From the NCBI GenBank assembly GCA_023701135.1, contig JAMPXP010000024.1:1-62434 (forward strand): DNA of 62,434 nt, read 5' to 3'. A program made the position numbers and the translations under genes. Numbering within the stretch: the first letter of the stretch is position 1; each line of letters starts with the position of its first letter. Below the pieces are notes generated by a model. The model searched no databases. It was not told the DNA's origin and was given only the letters and a program-made list of their open reading frames with translations. Below, one piece after another: positions 1 to 8,293 of this stretch. Origin of the DNA: Desulfobacula sp. GTDB lineage: Bacteria > Desulfobacterota > Desulfobacteria > Desulfobacterales > Desulfobacteraceae.

Positions 1-68
1 ACCCTTTGGGAGGAACCGATTTTATTCTTGATTTATACACGAACGAAGTTAAAAAGCTTGTGGGTTAA
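1..68 (+). CDS. C-terminal tail of an unidentified protein (partial)
   Basis: The frame is open from the left edge and ends in TAA at 66-68. It gives about 21 residues ending ...LDLYTNEVKKLVG. The composition looks protein-like, but the piece is too short to assign to a family, and a chance open frame is possible. Confidence 0.25.
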   Translation, partial: PLGGTDFILDLYTNEVKKLVG

Positions 69-240
69 GGGAACTTCAGCAAACAGAAAACATGTTGAAC
101 AAAAAAAGGAACCGGCTTAGCGAATTTACAGAAAAAAAGTTGCATTATCCTTTAAAAAGCTGCGTCGCCTATCTTTGCACATTTTAAGCAGATTATTTGC
201 GGCATTATATTTTATCGAAATAGTTTAATAAAGGAATAGA

Positions 241-408
241 GTGATAGCTGATGGAGGCCTCCAAAAAAAATGGGCCTCGAAAGGGTTCTTTGATAACGCT
301 GATCTTTCAGGCACTTGGAGTCCATGGGGTGTCGACTATGATATTACCAAATTAGGATTGAAGTGTACTAAAAATGAAAATCATCAATATTGGCACAGAG
401 AAGTATGA
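241..408 (+). CDS. Possible small ORF, unknown function
   Basis: This 55-codon frame starts with GTG at 241, five bases after AAGGA at 231-235. It encodes a Trp- and Asp-rich peptide (KGFFDNADLSGTWSPWGVDY in the middle) that I do not recognise. It could be a small gene or the leftover C-terminus of a larger, decayed one. The rest of 69-582 is AT-rich, and I see no other convincing gene there. From about 442 to 582 there is a further short open frame without a good start (contains KTNDRTKRLQGVRNVQFSS), which also looks like gene debris. Confidence 0.25.
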   Translation: MIADGGLQKKWASKGFFDNADLSGTWSPWGVDYDITKLGLKCTKNENHQYWHREV

Positions 409-582
409 TTTGCTTTAGGGTCGATCAAACTAATATTTTATATTTAATCAATATGTTAATGAAGGTGCAAACCATAAAATTATACCTGGCTCTATGAATG
501 AAAAAACCAATGACCGAACCAAGCGCTTGCAAGGTGTGCGCAATGTTCAGTTCAGTTCAATAAGACATAACAGAAGACAATT

Positions 583-780
583 ATGAAACCAAAGTTTACC
601 GCAGTTATAGTAAAGGCACCGGAAGGCGGATTTTGGGCAATCTGCCATGAGGTGCCCGGTGCCAACGGGCAGGGAGAAACGATAGAGGAAGCCGAAACAA
701 ATTTGCGAGATGCCATTGAATTGATTTTAGGTGTTCCCCGGCATAACGAAATCAAAGAGCCATTGGCAAAACAATCCTGA
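583..780 (+). CDS. HicB-like antitoxin family protein, orphan
   Basis: The 65-residue protein has the HicB fold signature: an N-terminal strand (KFTAVIVKAPEGGFWAICHEVPGA), then the G-E-T-x-E-E-A-x-x-N-L-R-D-A-I-E-L helix (about residues 31-47). HicB proteins are usually type II antitoxins that bind the HicA mRNA-degrading toxin. No HicA-like frame (small, with a GSHH-type motif) lies directly upstream or downstream, and the C-terminus has no added DNA-binding domain. It is therefore either an orphan antitoxin or one of the free-standing HicB-like proteins. The family call is good; the function is unproven. Confidence 0.75.
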   Translation: MKPKFTAVIVKAPEGGFWAICHEVPGANGQGETIEEAETNLRDAIELILGVPRHNEIKEPLAKQS

Positions 781-991
781 AAAACTTAAAAGCAGAATAA
801 AAAACCGGCTCCTGCCACAGGTCCGCCAGCCTTTTGGGCAACCTTGTCCGGAGCCTGCGGGGACCACCGTTCCCCGGTATAGCCAAACCCGTGGCGGGAT
901 TTCATTTTCACGGAAAAATCCTCGTGAAAATCATCATGAAAAAACTTTCAGAAATAAAATAATTTTGCTATGGTGTTCCGCTGGTTTTTTT

Positions 992-997
992 TATAAT
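992..997 (+). promoter_or_regulatory. Possible -10 box ahead of potA
   Basis: A perfect TATAAT lies 28 bases before the potA ATG. No good -35 is visible at 16-18 bp (TTGCTA is 21 bp away). AAAGGA at 1005-1010 would lie at the very 5' end of such a transcript. The rest of 781-1025 shows no gene. Confidence 0.3.
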
Positions 998-1025
998 TAA
1001 CAACAAAGGAATATGACAACGGCGT

Positions 1026-2051
1026 ATGAAAGGTTTAAGTCTTCAGGGGATCAACAAGACATTCGGCAAGGTCCATGCCGTGCGGGATGTTTCCAAGGAT
1101 ATTCATTCCGGGGAGTTTTTCACGCTTCTGGGCCCTTCCGGCTGCGGGAAAACTACCCTGCTGCGCATGATCGCCGGGCTGGAACTCCAGGATTCGGGCC
1201 GGATTATTCTGGACGGGGAAGACATCACCGGTCTTCCGGCCATCAAACGCCATATCAATACGGTTTTTCAAAGCTATGCCCTGTTCCCCCACCTGAATAT
1301 CTTTGACAATGTGGCCTTCGGGCTCCGGTCCCGGAAGGTTCCCGGGGCTGAAGTCAACCAAAGGGTGAAAGATACATTGGACATGCTGGAGCTGGGCGAG
1401 ATGACCAAGCGCTTCCCCCACCAGCTTTCCGGGGGGCAGTGCCAGCGGGTGGCCCTGGCCCGGGCCCTGGTCAACGAACCCAAGGTGCTGCTCCTGGACG
1501 AGCCCATGTCGGCCCTGGACGCCAAACTCAGGGCCCAGGTCCAGATCGAATTGCGGCGGCTCCAGCAGAAACTGGGCCAGACCTTTATCCTGGTCACCCA
1601 CGACCAGGACGAGGCCCTCATCGTCTCGGACCGCATTGCCGTGATGAAGGACGGGCAGATCGTCCAGTACGGCACCCCGGCCGAAGTCTATGATTTTCCC
1701 AAGAATCGGTTTGTGGCGGAATTCCTCGGGTCCGCCAACCTTTTTGAGGGAACATACAAGGACGGCCGCTTTCATACCGCCATCGGCATCTTCGAGCTGG
1801 AAAAGCCCCCGCCCTGGGAAAAGGGGCTCATTGCCATCAGGCCGGAATGGATCCGGATCTCCGACACAGAACCGGCCAAAAACGGATTAAGAGCCACGGT
1901 CACGGAAATCATCTACCGGGGAACCAACCTGGATATCTCCCTGAACCCCGGCCCCGTCCGCCTGAGAACCAGCACCTACAGCCGGATCAAAATCGGGGAT
2001 GAACTCTGGCTGGATCTGGCCCCCAAGGAAATAGCGGTGCTGAATGGATAA
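1026..2051 (+). CDS. potA: Spermidine/putrescine ABC transporter ATP-binding protein PotA
   Basis: This is the ATPase of a polyamine importer, 341 aa. Walker [10 protein letters not shown] is at 36-44, Q-loop Gln at 82, signature LSGGQ at 134-138, Walker B LLLDEP at 155-160 and switch His at 192. A C-terminal TOBE-type regulatory domain follows (about 270-341). It is first in potABCD and overlaps potB by 8 bases. The ATG at 1026 is the first in frame (a stop lies at 1014). The only Shine-Dalgarno-like sequence (AAAGGA, 1005-1010) is rather far upstream, so initiation may be weak. Subunit order and the potD neighbour support polyamine over other substrates. Confidence 0.93.
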   Translation: MKGLSLQGINKTFGKVHAVRDVSKDIHSGEFFTLLGPSGCGKTTLLRMIAGLELQDSGRIILDGEDITGLPAIKRHINTVFQSYALFPHLNIFDNVAFGLRSRKVPGAEVNQRVKDTLDMLELGEMTKRFPHQLSGGQCQRVALARALVNEPKVLLLDEPMSALDAKLRAQVQIELRRLQQKLGQTFILVTHDQDEALIVSDRIAVMKDGQIVQYGTPAEVYDFPKNRFVAEFLGSANLFEGTYKDGRFHTAIGIFELEKPPPWEKGLIAIRPEWIRISDTEPAKNGLRATVTEIIYRGTNLDISLNPGPVRLRTSTYSRIKIGDELWLDLAPKEIAVLNG

Positions 2052-2949
2052 GCTCATCATCTGGTACGGGGAACTCATCTCCGGGCAAAAACTGCTGAAG
2101 CGGGGCCTTTTTTTCCTGGTGCCCGGCATGCTCTGGCTCATTCTCTTCCTGGTCCTGCCAGGACTCATCCTGGTTCTGGTCAGCTTTGCCGGCCGGGGGG
2201 ATTACGGCAACCTGGTATGGGAATTCAGCTTTGACAACTATACCCGGCTCATCGGATACGGACTCTTCGGCTGGACCCTGGATTATGTGTATATCCTTTT
2301 GCGGTCCGTGTGGGTGGCGGTTGTCACCACGGGCTTGTCCGTTCTCCTGTCCTATCCGCTCTGCTTTTATATCGCCAGAAAGCCGCTTCGGACAAGGTAT
2401 CTCTGGCTCACCGTGGTCATTATCCCCTTCTGGACCAATATGGTCATCCGGGCCTATGCCTGGTTTCTCATCCTGGCCCCTGAACTGCCCTTTGCCAAGC
2501 TGGCCGCTTTCCTGAAACTGATACCGCCGGGAGCGCCCCTCTATCCCAGCGCCCTGGCCGTTTACCTGGGCATGATTTCCATGTTTCTTCCCTTTGTGGC
2601 CCTGCCCCTGTTTTCCAGTGTGGAACGCCTGGACTGGACCCTGGTGGAAGCGGCCCAGGACCTCTATGCCTCCAATTTCAGGATCTTCATGCATGCCATC
2701 CTGCCCCAGACCCTTCCGGGACTGTCCGTGGGCATTATTCTGACCATTGTGCCGGCCATGGGCATGTTTGTGGTTCCCGATCTTCTGGGCGGGGCCAAAT
2801 ACATGCTGGTGGGCAATCTCATCCAGCAACAGTTCGGGGCCAGCAGGGATTATGCCTTCGGAGCCGCCATCAGCATGGCGCTGATGATATTGACCCTGTT
2901 CAGCCTGTATATGTACAAACGGAAAAACAAGGGGATTGATCTCATATGA
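2044..2949 (+). CDS. potB: Spermidine/putrescine ABC transporter permease PotB
   Basis: This inner-membrane permease has 301 aa and about six transmembrane segments. The first is near 22-44, with others around 90-112, 130-150 and 175-200, and the last near 270-290. The binding-protein-dependent transport EAA loop lies near 195-215 ([14 protein letters not shown]), which contacts the PotA ATPase. It starts inside the end of potA (8-base overlap) and ends with an ATGA overlap into potC, so translation is probably coupled. Confidence 0.92.
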   Translation: MDKLIIWYGELISGQKLLKRGLFFLVPGMLWLILFLVLPGLILVLVSFAGRGDYGNLVWEFSFDNYTRLIGYGLFGWTLDYVYILLRSVWVAVVTTGLSVLLSYPLCFYIARKPLRTRYLWLTVVIIPFWTNMVIRAYAWFLILAPELPFAKLAAFLKLIPPGAPLYPSALAVYLGMISMFLPFVALPLFSSVERLDWTLVEAAQDLYASNFRIFMHAILPQTLPGLSVGIILTIVPAMGMFVVPDLLGGAKYMLVGNLIQQQFGASRDYAFGAAISMALMILTLFSLYMYKRKNKGIDLI

Positions 2950-3746
2950 AAAAAATCAATCTGCTGCTCGGCATTTCAGCCTTTTCCACCATGGCCTTTT
3001 TATATCTGCCCCTCATGGCCGTGGCTTTTTTCTCGGTCAACGACAGCAAATACGGCCTGGAATGGAAGGGGTTCACCCTGGACTGGTATACCAAGCTTTT
3101 TGAAAATGAACTCATCCTCCATGCGGCCTGGAACACCCTTGTCCTGGCCCTGGTGTCCACCCTGGTGTCCACCTTCCTCGGGACCATCCTGGCCATCGGC
3201 ATGGACCGTTTTCCCTGGCCCCGGAAAATGAACGCGGCCTTTGATATGATCATGCACCTGCCCGTCATCATCCCGGATATCATCTTTGCCGCCGCCATGG
3301 TGGTGGCCTTCGGTTTTTTGCGAACCCTGGCCCCGGTCTTTGATCCCGGCCTTTTGAACATGATCATCGCCCATATCACCTTTCAGACGGCCTTTGTGGC
3401 CCTAGTGGTCCGGAGCCGGCTGGCCGGCATCGGCAAGGAAATCGAGGAGGCGGCCAGGGATCTCTACGCCGATACCACCTATATGCTGATGAAGGTCACC
3501 CTTCCCCTGCTCACGCCCGGGATTGTGGCCGGGGCCATGCTGGCCTTCACCCTGTCCCTGGACGATTTTGTCATCAGCTTTTTCACGGCTGGGCCGGATT
3601 CCATCACCCTTCCGCTGTATATCTATGCGGCGGTGAGACGGGTGGTCACCCCCCAGATCCACGCCCTTTCCACCCTGGTTCTTCTGGTGACCATCATCCT
3701 TGTCATCTGCATGGAAAGAATCACCCGGAGAGTCAATAAAAAATAG
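2946..3746 (+). CDS. potC: Spermidine/putrescine ABC transporter permease PotC
   Basis: This is the second permease subunit, 266 aa, with six predicted membrane helices. Its EAA loop (EEAARDLYADTTYMLMKVTL) is in the second half. Near the C-terminus the SLDDFVISFFTAGP segment is typical of PotC-class permeases. Its ATG overlaps the potB stop by four bases. A 51-base gap separates it from potD. Confidence 0.92.
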   Translation: MKKINLLLGISAFSTMAFLYLPLMAVAFFSVNDSKYGLEWKGFTLDWYTKLFENELILHAAWNTLVLALVSTLVSTFLGTILAIGMDRFPWPRKMNAAFDMIMHLPVIIPDIIFAAAMVVAFGFLRTLAPVFDPGLLNMIIAHITFQTAFVALVVRSRLAGIGKEIEEAARDLYADTTYMLMKVTLPLLTPGIVAGAMLAFTLSLDDFVISFFTAGPDSITLPLYIYAAVRRVVTPQIHALSTLVLLVTIILVICMERITRRVNKK

Positions 3747-3797
3747 TGAGGCCATAATCACCCAGACAGGATTAATTTAAATTTTAGGAGGAAAAAG

Positions 3798-4859
3798 ATG
3801 AAAAAATTTATGTTGCTCGGCCCGGCGCTTCTCTTTGTCCTGATCTTGTTTACAGGATCAGCCTTTTGCGGCAACGGCGAATTGAAAATCTTCACCTGGT
3901 CCGAATATATGGACGAGGAAAATATGCCCAAGGACTTTGAAAAGGCCACGGGCATCAAAGTAAAGCTCGACATGTACGAATCCAACGAGGAAATGATGGC
4001 CAAACTCCAGGCCGGGGGCCTGGGCCAGTACGATATCATCATCCCCACGGATTTCATCATCACCAGCCTCATCAATCTGAAACTCATCGTCCCCCTGGAT
4101 CATTCCAAGATCCCCAATCTCAAGAACCTCGGGCAAAAATTTTCCACGGCCTCCTTTGATCCGGGCAATAAATATTCCGTGGGCTGGCAGTGGGGCACCG
4201 TGGGGCTCATGTATAACAAGGCCAAACTCAAAGACAGTGATGTGGCCTCCTGGGACATTATCTTTGATCCGAAAAAGAAACCCGGCTCCTTCTATCTCAT
4301 CGATTCCGTCCGGGAAATGATGGGCATCGCCCTGGTCTATCTGGGATATGATTTCAATTCCGTCAATCCCAAGGAATTGAAGGCCGCTTCGGACCTTCTC
4401 ATTGAAACCAAAAAACGCAAGGAATGCCTGGGATTCAAGGGCGGGGTCGGCGGCAAGAACGATGTCATCTCCGGCGTGGCCGACGCCGCCGTGGTCTATA
4501 ACGGGGACTCCATCCAGACGGTGTCCAAGGAACCGGATAAATTCGGATTCATTGTTCCCAAGGAAGGCGGCGAGATCTGGATCGATTCCATGTGCATCCC
4601 GGCCAAGGCCCCCAATATGGAAGCGGCCCACAAATGGATCAACTGGGTCCTGGAGCCCGAAGTCGGGGCCTCCCTGTCCAATTATAACCAGTATGCCACC
4701 CCCAATGATGCGGCCATCCCCTTCCTGAACAAAGAAGATCTTCAGAATCCCGGCATCTGGCCCACGCCTGAAATCATGAAAACCCTCCATTTTGTTAAGG
4801 ACCTGGGCAAGGACAACAAGATTGTCGACCAGGCCTGGACCCGGGTTAAATCCCATTAA
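3798..4859 (+). CDS. potD: Periplasmic spermidine/putrescine-binding protein PotD
   Basis: This is the substrate-binding protein of the importer, 353 aa. It has a cleavable signal peptide (Lys-Lys start, hydrophobic core, probable cleavage after about residue 24, ...GSAFCG). The mature N-terminus LKIFTWSEYMDEENMPKDFE is the classic PotD/PotF start. Conserved aromatic and acidic polyamine contacts follow (YDIIIPTDFII; SVGWQWGTVG). A strong TAGGAGG at 3785-3791 precedes the ATG, so potD is probably translated more than the permeases, as expected for a binding protein. A hairpin follows 13 bases after the stop. Confidence 0.93.
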   Translation: MKKFMLLGPALLFVLILFTGSAFCGNGELKIFTWSEYMDEENMPKDFEKATGIKVKLDMYESNEEMMAKLQAGGLGQYDIIIPTDFIITSLINLKLIVPLDHSKIPNLKNLGQKFSTASFDPGNKYSVGWQWGTVGLMYNKAKLKDSDVASWDIIFDPKKKPGSFYLIDSVREMMGIALVYLGYDFNSVNPKELKAASDLLIETKKRKECLGFKGGVGGKNDVISGVADAAVVYNGDSIQTVSKEPDKFGFIVPKEGGEIWIDSMCIPAKAPNMEAAHKWINWVLEPEVGASLSNYNQYATPNDAAIPFLNKEDLQNPGIWPTPEIMKTLHFVKDLGKDNKIVDQAWTRVKSH

Positions 4860-4872
4860 GAGATGAAACGCC

Positions 4873-4900
4873 GCAGGCCGCCGGAACCCCGGCGGCCTGC
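4873..4900 (+). terminator. 12-bp GC-rich hairpin between potD and agmatine deiminase
   Basis: A perfect 12-bp inverted repeat (GCAGGCCGCCGG, loop AACC, CCGGCGGCCTGC) begins 13 bases after the potD stop. Only TTGAAA follows, so the U-tract is poor. It may be a partial terminator or a 3' mRNA stabiliser that raises potABCD message over the downstream gene. Its position argues against the TTG at 4901 as the next gene's start. Confidence 0.6.
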
Positions 4901-4921
4901 TTGAAACCCGATCAGCAACCC

Positions 4922-6028
4922 ATGAAGCCTGAGATGATCCGGATATTTAACGCCACCCCCCGCGACCACGGGTTTTATATGCCCGGCGAATTCGAGCCCC
5001 ATACCCGGTGCTGGATGCTCTGGCCGGAACGCCGGGACAACTGGCGGAACCAGGCCGGGCCGGCAAAGGAGGCCTTCAGCGCCGTTGCCCGAGCCATTGC
5101 CCGGTTTGAACCCGTGATGATGGGGGTTTCCGGTCGGGAATGGGAAACCGCAAAAAAATTCCTGTCCCCGGATTCCAATATCACCCTGGTGGAAATGGAG
5201 GCCGATGACGCCTGGATGCGGGATGTGGGCCCCACCTTTATCCGGAACCGCCGGGGAGAAATCCGGGCCGTGGACTGGGGCTTTAATGCCTGGGGCGGGC
5301 TCAACGGCGGTTTATATTTTCCCTGGGACCGGGATGAAAAAATCGCTCGGACCGTCATGGAATTCAGCCGGACCGACGGCTATCAGGCCCCCCTCATCCT
5401 TGAGGGCGGCTCCATCCACGCCGACGGGGAAGGCACCCTGTTAACCACGGAACAGTGCCTGCTCCATCCCAACCGGAATCCTTCCCTGTCCAGGGACGAG
5501 ATCGAATCCGTCCTGAAGGCCTACCTGGGCGTTGACAACGTGATCTGGCTGGGACAGGGGGTGGTGATGGATGAAACCGACGGCCATGTGGATAATCTCT
5601 GCTGTTTTGCCCGGCCGGGGGAGGTCCTGCTTCACTGGACCGATGACCCTGCCGACCCCCAGTACGAAATTTCTCTGGATGCCCTGGAACGGCTTTCCCG
5701 GGCAAGGGATGCAAAAGGAAGGCCGCTCACCGTCCACAAGCTTCACCAGCCCGGTCCCCTGTTCATGTCCGAAGAAGAAAGCAACAGCCTGGAAAACCGC
5801 AACCCGGGAATGATCCGGGAAAAGGGAGGGCGCCTTGCCGCTTCCTATGTGAATTTTTATATGGCCAACGGGGGGATTGTCATGCCGGTCTTTGATGATC
5901 CCCGGGATGAGGCCGCCCTGGCCCTGGTTCAGTCGGTTTTCCCGGACAGAACCATCCTTCCTGTGAAAGCCAGGGAAATCCTCCTGGGCGGCGGCAATAT
6001 CCACTGCATCACCCAGCAGGAGCCCTGA
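4922..6028 (+). CDS. aguA: Agmatine deiminase (peptidyl-arginine deiminase family)
   Basis: It hydrolyses agmatine to N-carbamoylputrescine and ammonia. The family is recognised by the N-terminal TPRDHGFYMPGEFEPH and WMLWPERRDNWR, the acidic substrate motif DDAWMRDVGPTF, the GGSIHADGEGTLL segment, the histidine motif DETDGHVDN and the catalytic cysteine in LGGGNIHCITQ at the C-terminus. About 364-368 aa, normal for the family. In-frame starts are TTG 4901 (abuts the hairpin, unlikely), ATG 4922 and ATG 4934; none has a good Shine-Dalgarno. It lies downstream of potABCD on the same strand. The next enzyme, AguB, is not in the window. Confidence 0.92.
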   Translation: MKPEMIRIFNATPRDHGFYMPGEFEPHTRCWMLWPERRDNWRNQAGPAKEAFSAVARAIARFEPVMMGVSGREWETAKKFLSPDSNITLVEMEADDAWMRDVGPTFIRNRRGEIRAVDWGFNAWGGLNGGLYFPWDRDEKIARTVMEFSRTDGYQAPLILEGGSIHADGEGTLLTTEQCLLHPNRNPSLSRDEIESVLKAYLGVDNVIWLGQGVVMDETDGHVDNLCCFARPGEVLLHWTDDPADPQYEISLDALERLSRARDAKGRPLTVHKLHQPGPLFMSEEESNSLENRNPGMIREKGGRLAASYVNFYMANGGIVMPVFDDPRDEAALALVQSVFPDRTILPVKAREILLGGGNIHCITQQEP

Positions 6029-6062
6029 AGCCGATTCTTACAGACAGAACTCAGGCGTCTGA

Positions 6063-6926
6063 TCAGGCGTCTTGTAGTAATTTTTCTGCAAATCCCGGCA
6101 GGACAAAAGAGGCCTGGTGGATTTTCGAATCATAATATTTCAAGCCGGTCTGGATTTGTTTTGGAATGGCCCTGGCCGGTGTTGACGGATCAGCTCCGCC
6201 GGACCCGACGCAGATGCCCACATGCCCGCCCGTAAAGGTCGGGATCAGAGAATAGGCGTATCCGTAACGGGGGAACAGGTCTTTCATATGCCGGACGATT
6301 TTCTGCACCTTGTCCGGATGAAGGAAAAAAGATTCCCCCTGGACCGCCATGAGCCCGTTTTTTCTCAAGGCCCTTTTGCTGTATTCATAAAATTTTTTTT
6401 CAAACAGGATTTCCCCCGGCCCCACCGGGTCCGAAGAATCCACAATGATGACATCATATTCCAGAGAATGATGCCGGACAAATTCACTGCCGTCCCCAAT
6501 ATGAATCCTCACCCTCGGGTCATCAAATCCCATGCTCATGGCGGGTAAAAAATCCTTGGACACCTGGATCACCTTTTCATCTATTTCACAGATATCAATG
6601 GACGAAACCATGTCATGCTTTGCAACCTCCCTTAAGATCCCTCCGTCTCCGCCCCCGATGACCAGGACTTTTTCCGGGCAGGGGTGGGCAAACAAAGGAA
6701 TATGGGCCAGCATTTCCTGGTAGGCGAATTCATCAAAATCCGTGAGCTGGATAATGCCGTCCAGGACCAGCATCCGTCCGTGATGCCGGGTTTCATAAAG
6801 ATCAATCTGTTGAAAACGGCTTTTTTTGGAATACAGAAGCGTTTCTATTTCAATGGAAACTGCAATACCGGGCCACATCTCCGAGGTTTCGGAAAACCAT
6901 CCGTTCATCAGTTTATCAGGGGTCAA
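6063..6926 (-). CDS. speE: Spermidine synthase (polyamine aminopropyltransferase)
   Basis: It transfers an aminopropyl group from decarboxylated S-adenosylmethionine to putrescine. Diagnostic segments are the RMLVLDGIIQLTDFDEFAYQ substrate loop, the nucleotide motif VLVIGGGDGGILREV and the catalytic DVIIVDSSDPVGP. Length is 287 aa from TTG at 6926 (AAAGGA is 11 bases upstream) or 281 aa from the ATG at 6908. It converges on the agmatine deiminase gene with 34 bases between stops. It lies last in a leftward row after aldolase, phosphorylase and the HDOD gene. AdoMet decarboxylase is not in the window. Confidence 0.92.
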   Translation of the reverse strand: MTPDKLMNGWFSETSEMWPGIAVSIEIETLLYSKKSRFQQIDLYETRHHGRMLVLDGIIQLTDFDEFAYQEMLAHIPLFAHPCPEKVLVIGGGDGGILREVAKHDMVSSIDICEIDEKVIQVSKDFLPAMSMGFDDPRVRIHIGDGSEFVRHHSLEYDVIIVDSSDPVGPGEILFEKKFYEYSKRALRKNGLMAVQGESFFLHPDKVQKIVRHMKDLFPRYGYAYSLIPTFTGGHVGICVGSGGADPSTPARAIPKQIQTGLKYYDSKIHQASFVLPGFAEKLLQDA

Positions 6927-7004
6927 TTGTTCCGTTGTCCTTTATTCATTCCGGAAAGATATATTCACAATCCAATACGGTTCAGCCGGAAGCCGGGGGC
7001 GCCG

Positions 7005-8267
7005 TTATTGTTTCAACTGCACTTCGCTCAATTTGTTGGCCCATTCAAGGGCCTGACAATAGGCTTCCTTGACCTTGGCCGTATCCAGGCCAAGCTGGGC
7101 GATCATGGTTTCCGTCTGTTCAAATGCCGCTTCCTCCAGATACCGGGCCAGTTTCAAAAGGGGAACATATTCGTTGTTGGCCTGCATCAATAACGCCCCC
7201 TTGAGTTTGTCGGCCAGGGGAAGGTATTTTAAAATTTCGGCCATGGGCTGGTTCAGCAAGGCATCCAGAAGGGAAAACATTCCCAGAAGAAAAAGCGAAT
7301 CCGGTTCAAAGCCCCAGAAATCATGGGACCGGCCTACCTGTTCAAGGAATTTCCCCCTTTGGGCGGAAAGGAAAACCAGTTCCGAAGCGTTCCTGTTTTC
7401 CGACACCTCGGACAAAAGAACAACCCTGAGCCAGTTTTTCAGATTATGCCACCCCATCATGGTAATGGCATCCTTGATGGAATCAATTTTTCGTCTGAAC
7501 CCAAAGGAGGCTGAATTCAGATAGGCCAGGAGCCGGAAGCTGATGGCCACGTCGGCCTGGATGGCTGTGGCAAGGGCTGAAAAATCAGGGTCGTTCTTTT
7601 CAATGGCCTTCATCAATTCAAATCTGGAAACGGTTCCGGACAGGACCCGTTTAACCGATACATCTTCCTGCTTTTTGAAAAACGACCCCTTGAAAAAAGT
7701 GAACCCGGCCTTGCAGCAGACATCAAAGGCCGCCTTGGTATTGACCCGCTCTGCAAGTATCCCGGCTTTGTATGGCACCGCCTCCTGGCAGACACACAGA
7801 AGCCCCGGCAGAACCATGGCGGAGATATCCAGAGATATCATATCGGCCAGGTCATACACCGCCTTATACGCCTCGTGGTTTTTAACCCAGGGAACCGTCA
7901 CCTGGTAGCCGTCTTTTTTCAGTTTGGCCAATATGGCAAGAAAGGACTCCGGCAGTCCTTCCGGGCTGGAGAGCTTGATTACCGTGCGCCCGGGAGGCAG
8001 GGCATAGGGAAGGTTTTTCATGATATTTTTCCCGGAGAACCGGATCATGATTTTTTTTTCCCTGTCCATGATCTGATCCAGGGCCAGGGCGGTTCCCGAC
8101 ATGAGATCCGGCGTAAGGCCGTCTCCGGTTTCCGGGCAGATGGGTTTATCCTCGCCGGCGGACAGATAGACCAGTTCATAGCCCCAGAGATTTTTTTTAC
8201 CGTCAAATATGGGAAGTCTTGCAAAGGTAACCGGAGTCTGCCGGCTCTCATCTTTTTCGCTGTTCAT
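7005..8267 (-). CDS. EAL-HDOD (YuxH-type) signalling protein, degenerate EAL
   Basis: The 420-residue protein has an N-terminal EAL-like half (about 10-200) and a C-terminal HDOD half (about 215-405). The EAL motif itself is replaced (GYELVYL), and the acidic metal ligands of active c-di-GMP phosphodiesterases are not evident, so it is probably a non-catalytic scaffold or binding protein. HDOD is a non-hydrolytic HD-like domain, seen here in LATAIQADVAISFRLLAYLN and IKDAITMMGWHNLKNWLRVV. An excellent GGAGGA lies just before the ATG at 8267. It follows glgP by 26 bases, so it is likely co-transcribed. Partners are unknown. Confidence 0.85.
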   Translation of the reverse strand: MNSEKDESRQTPVTFARLPIFDGKKNLWGYELVYLSAGEDKPICPETGDGLTPDLMSGTALALDQIMDREKKIMIRFSGKNIMKNLPYALPPGRTVIKLSSPEGLPESFLAILAKLKKDGYQVTVPWVKNHEAYKAVYDLADMISLDISAMVLPGLLCVCQEAVPYKAGILAERVNTKAAFDVCCKAGFTFFKGSFFKKQEDVSVKRVLSGTVSRFELMKAIEKNDPDFSALATAIQADVAISFRLLAYLNSASFGFRRKIDSIKDAITMMGWHNLKNWLRVVLLSEVSENRNASELVFLSAQRGKFLEQVGRSHDFWGFEPDSLFLLGMFSLLDALLNQPMAEILKYLPLADKLKGALLMQANNEYVPLLKLARYLEEAAFEQTETMIAQLGLDTAKVKEAYCQALEWANKLSEVQLKQ

Positions 8268-8293
8268 TCTTCCTCCGCTGAAACTTAGGTTGG

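Noticed and set aside
1035-1775. 246-codon minus-strand frame under potA
   Set aside because: Antisense of a clearly conserved ATPase gene, with Gly/His/Pro-rich nonsense composition typical of a shadow frame.
3858-4856. 332-codon minus-strand frame under potD
   Set aside because: The potD frame has a signal peptide, Shine-Dalgarno and family motifs; the reverse frame has none.
4901-6028. TTG at 4901 as start of agmatine deiminase
   Set aside because: It directly abuts the second arm of a 12-bp hairpin and has no Shine-Dalgarno; the family N-terminus is satisfied by the ATGs at 4922 or 4934.
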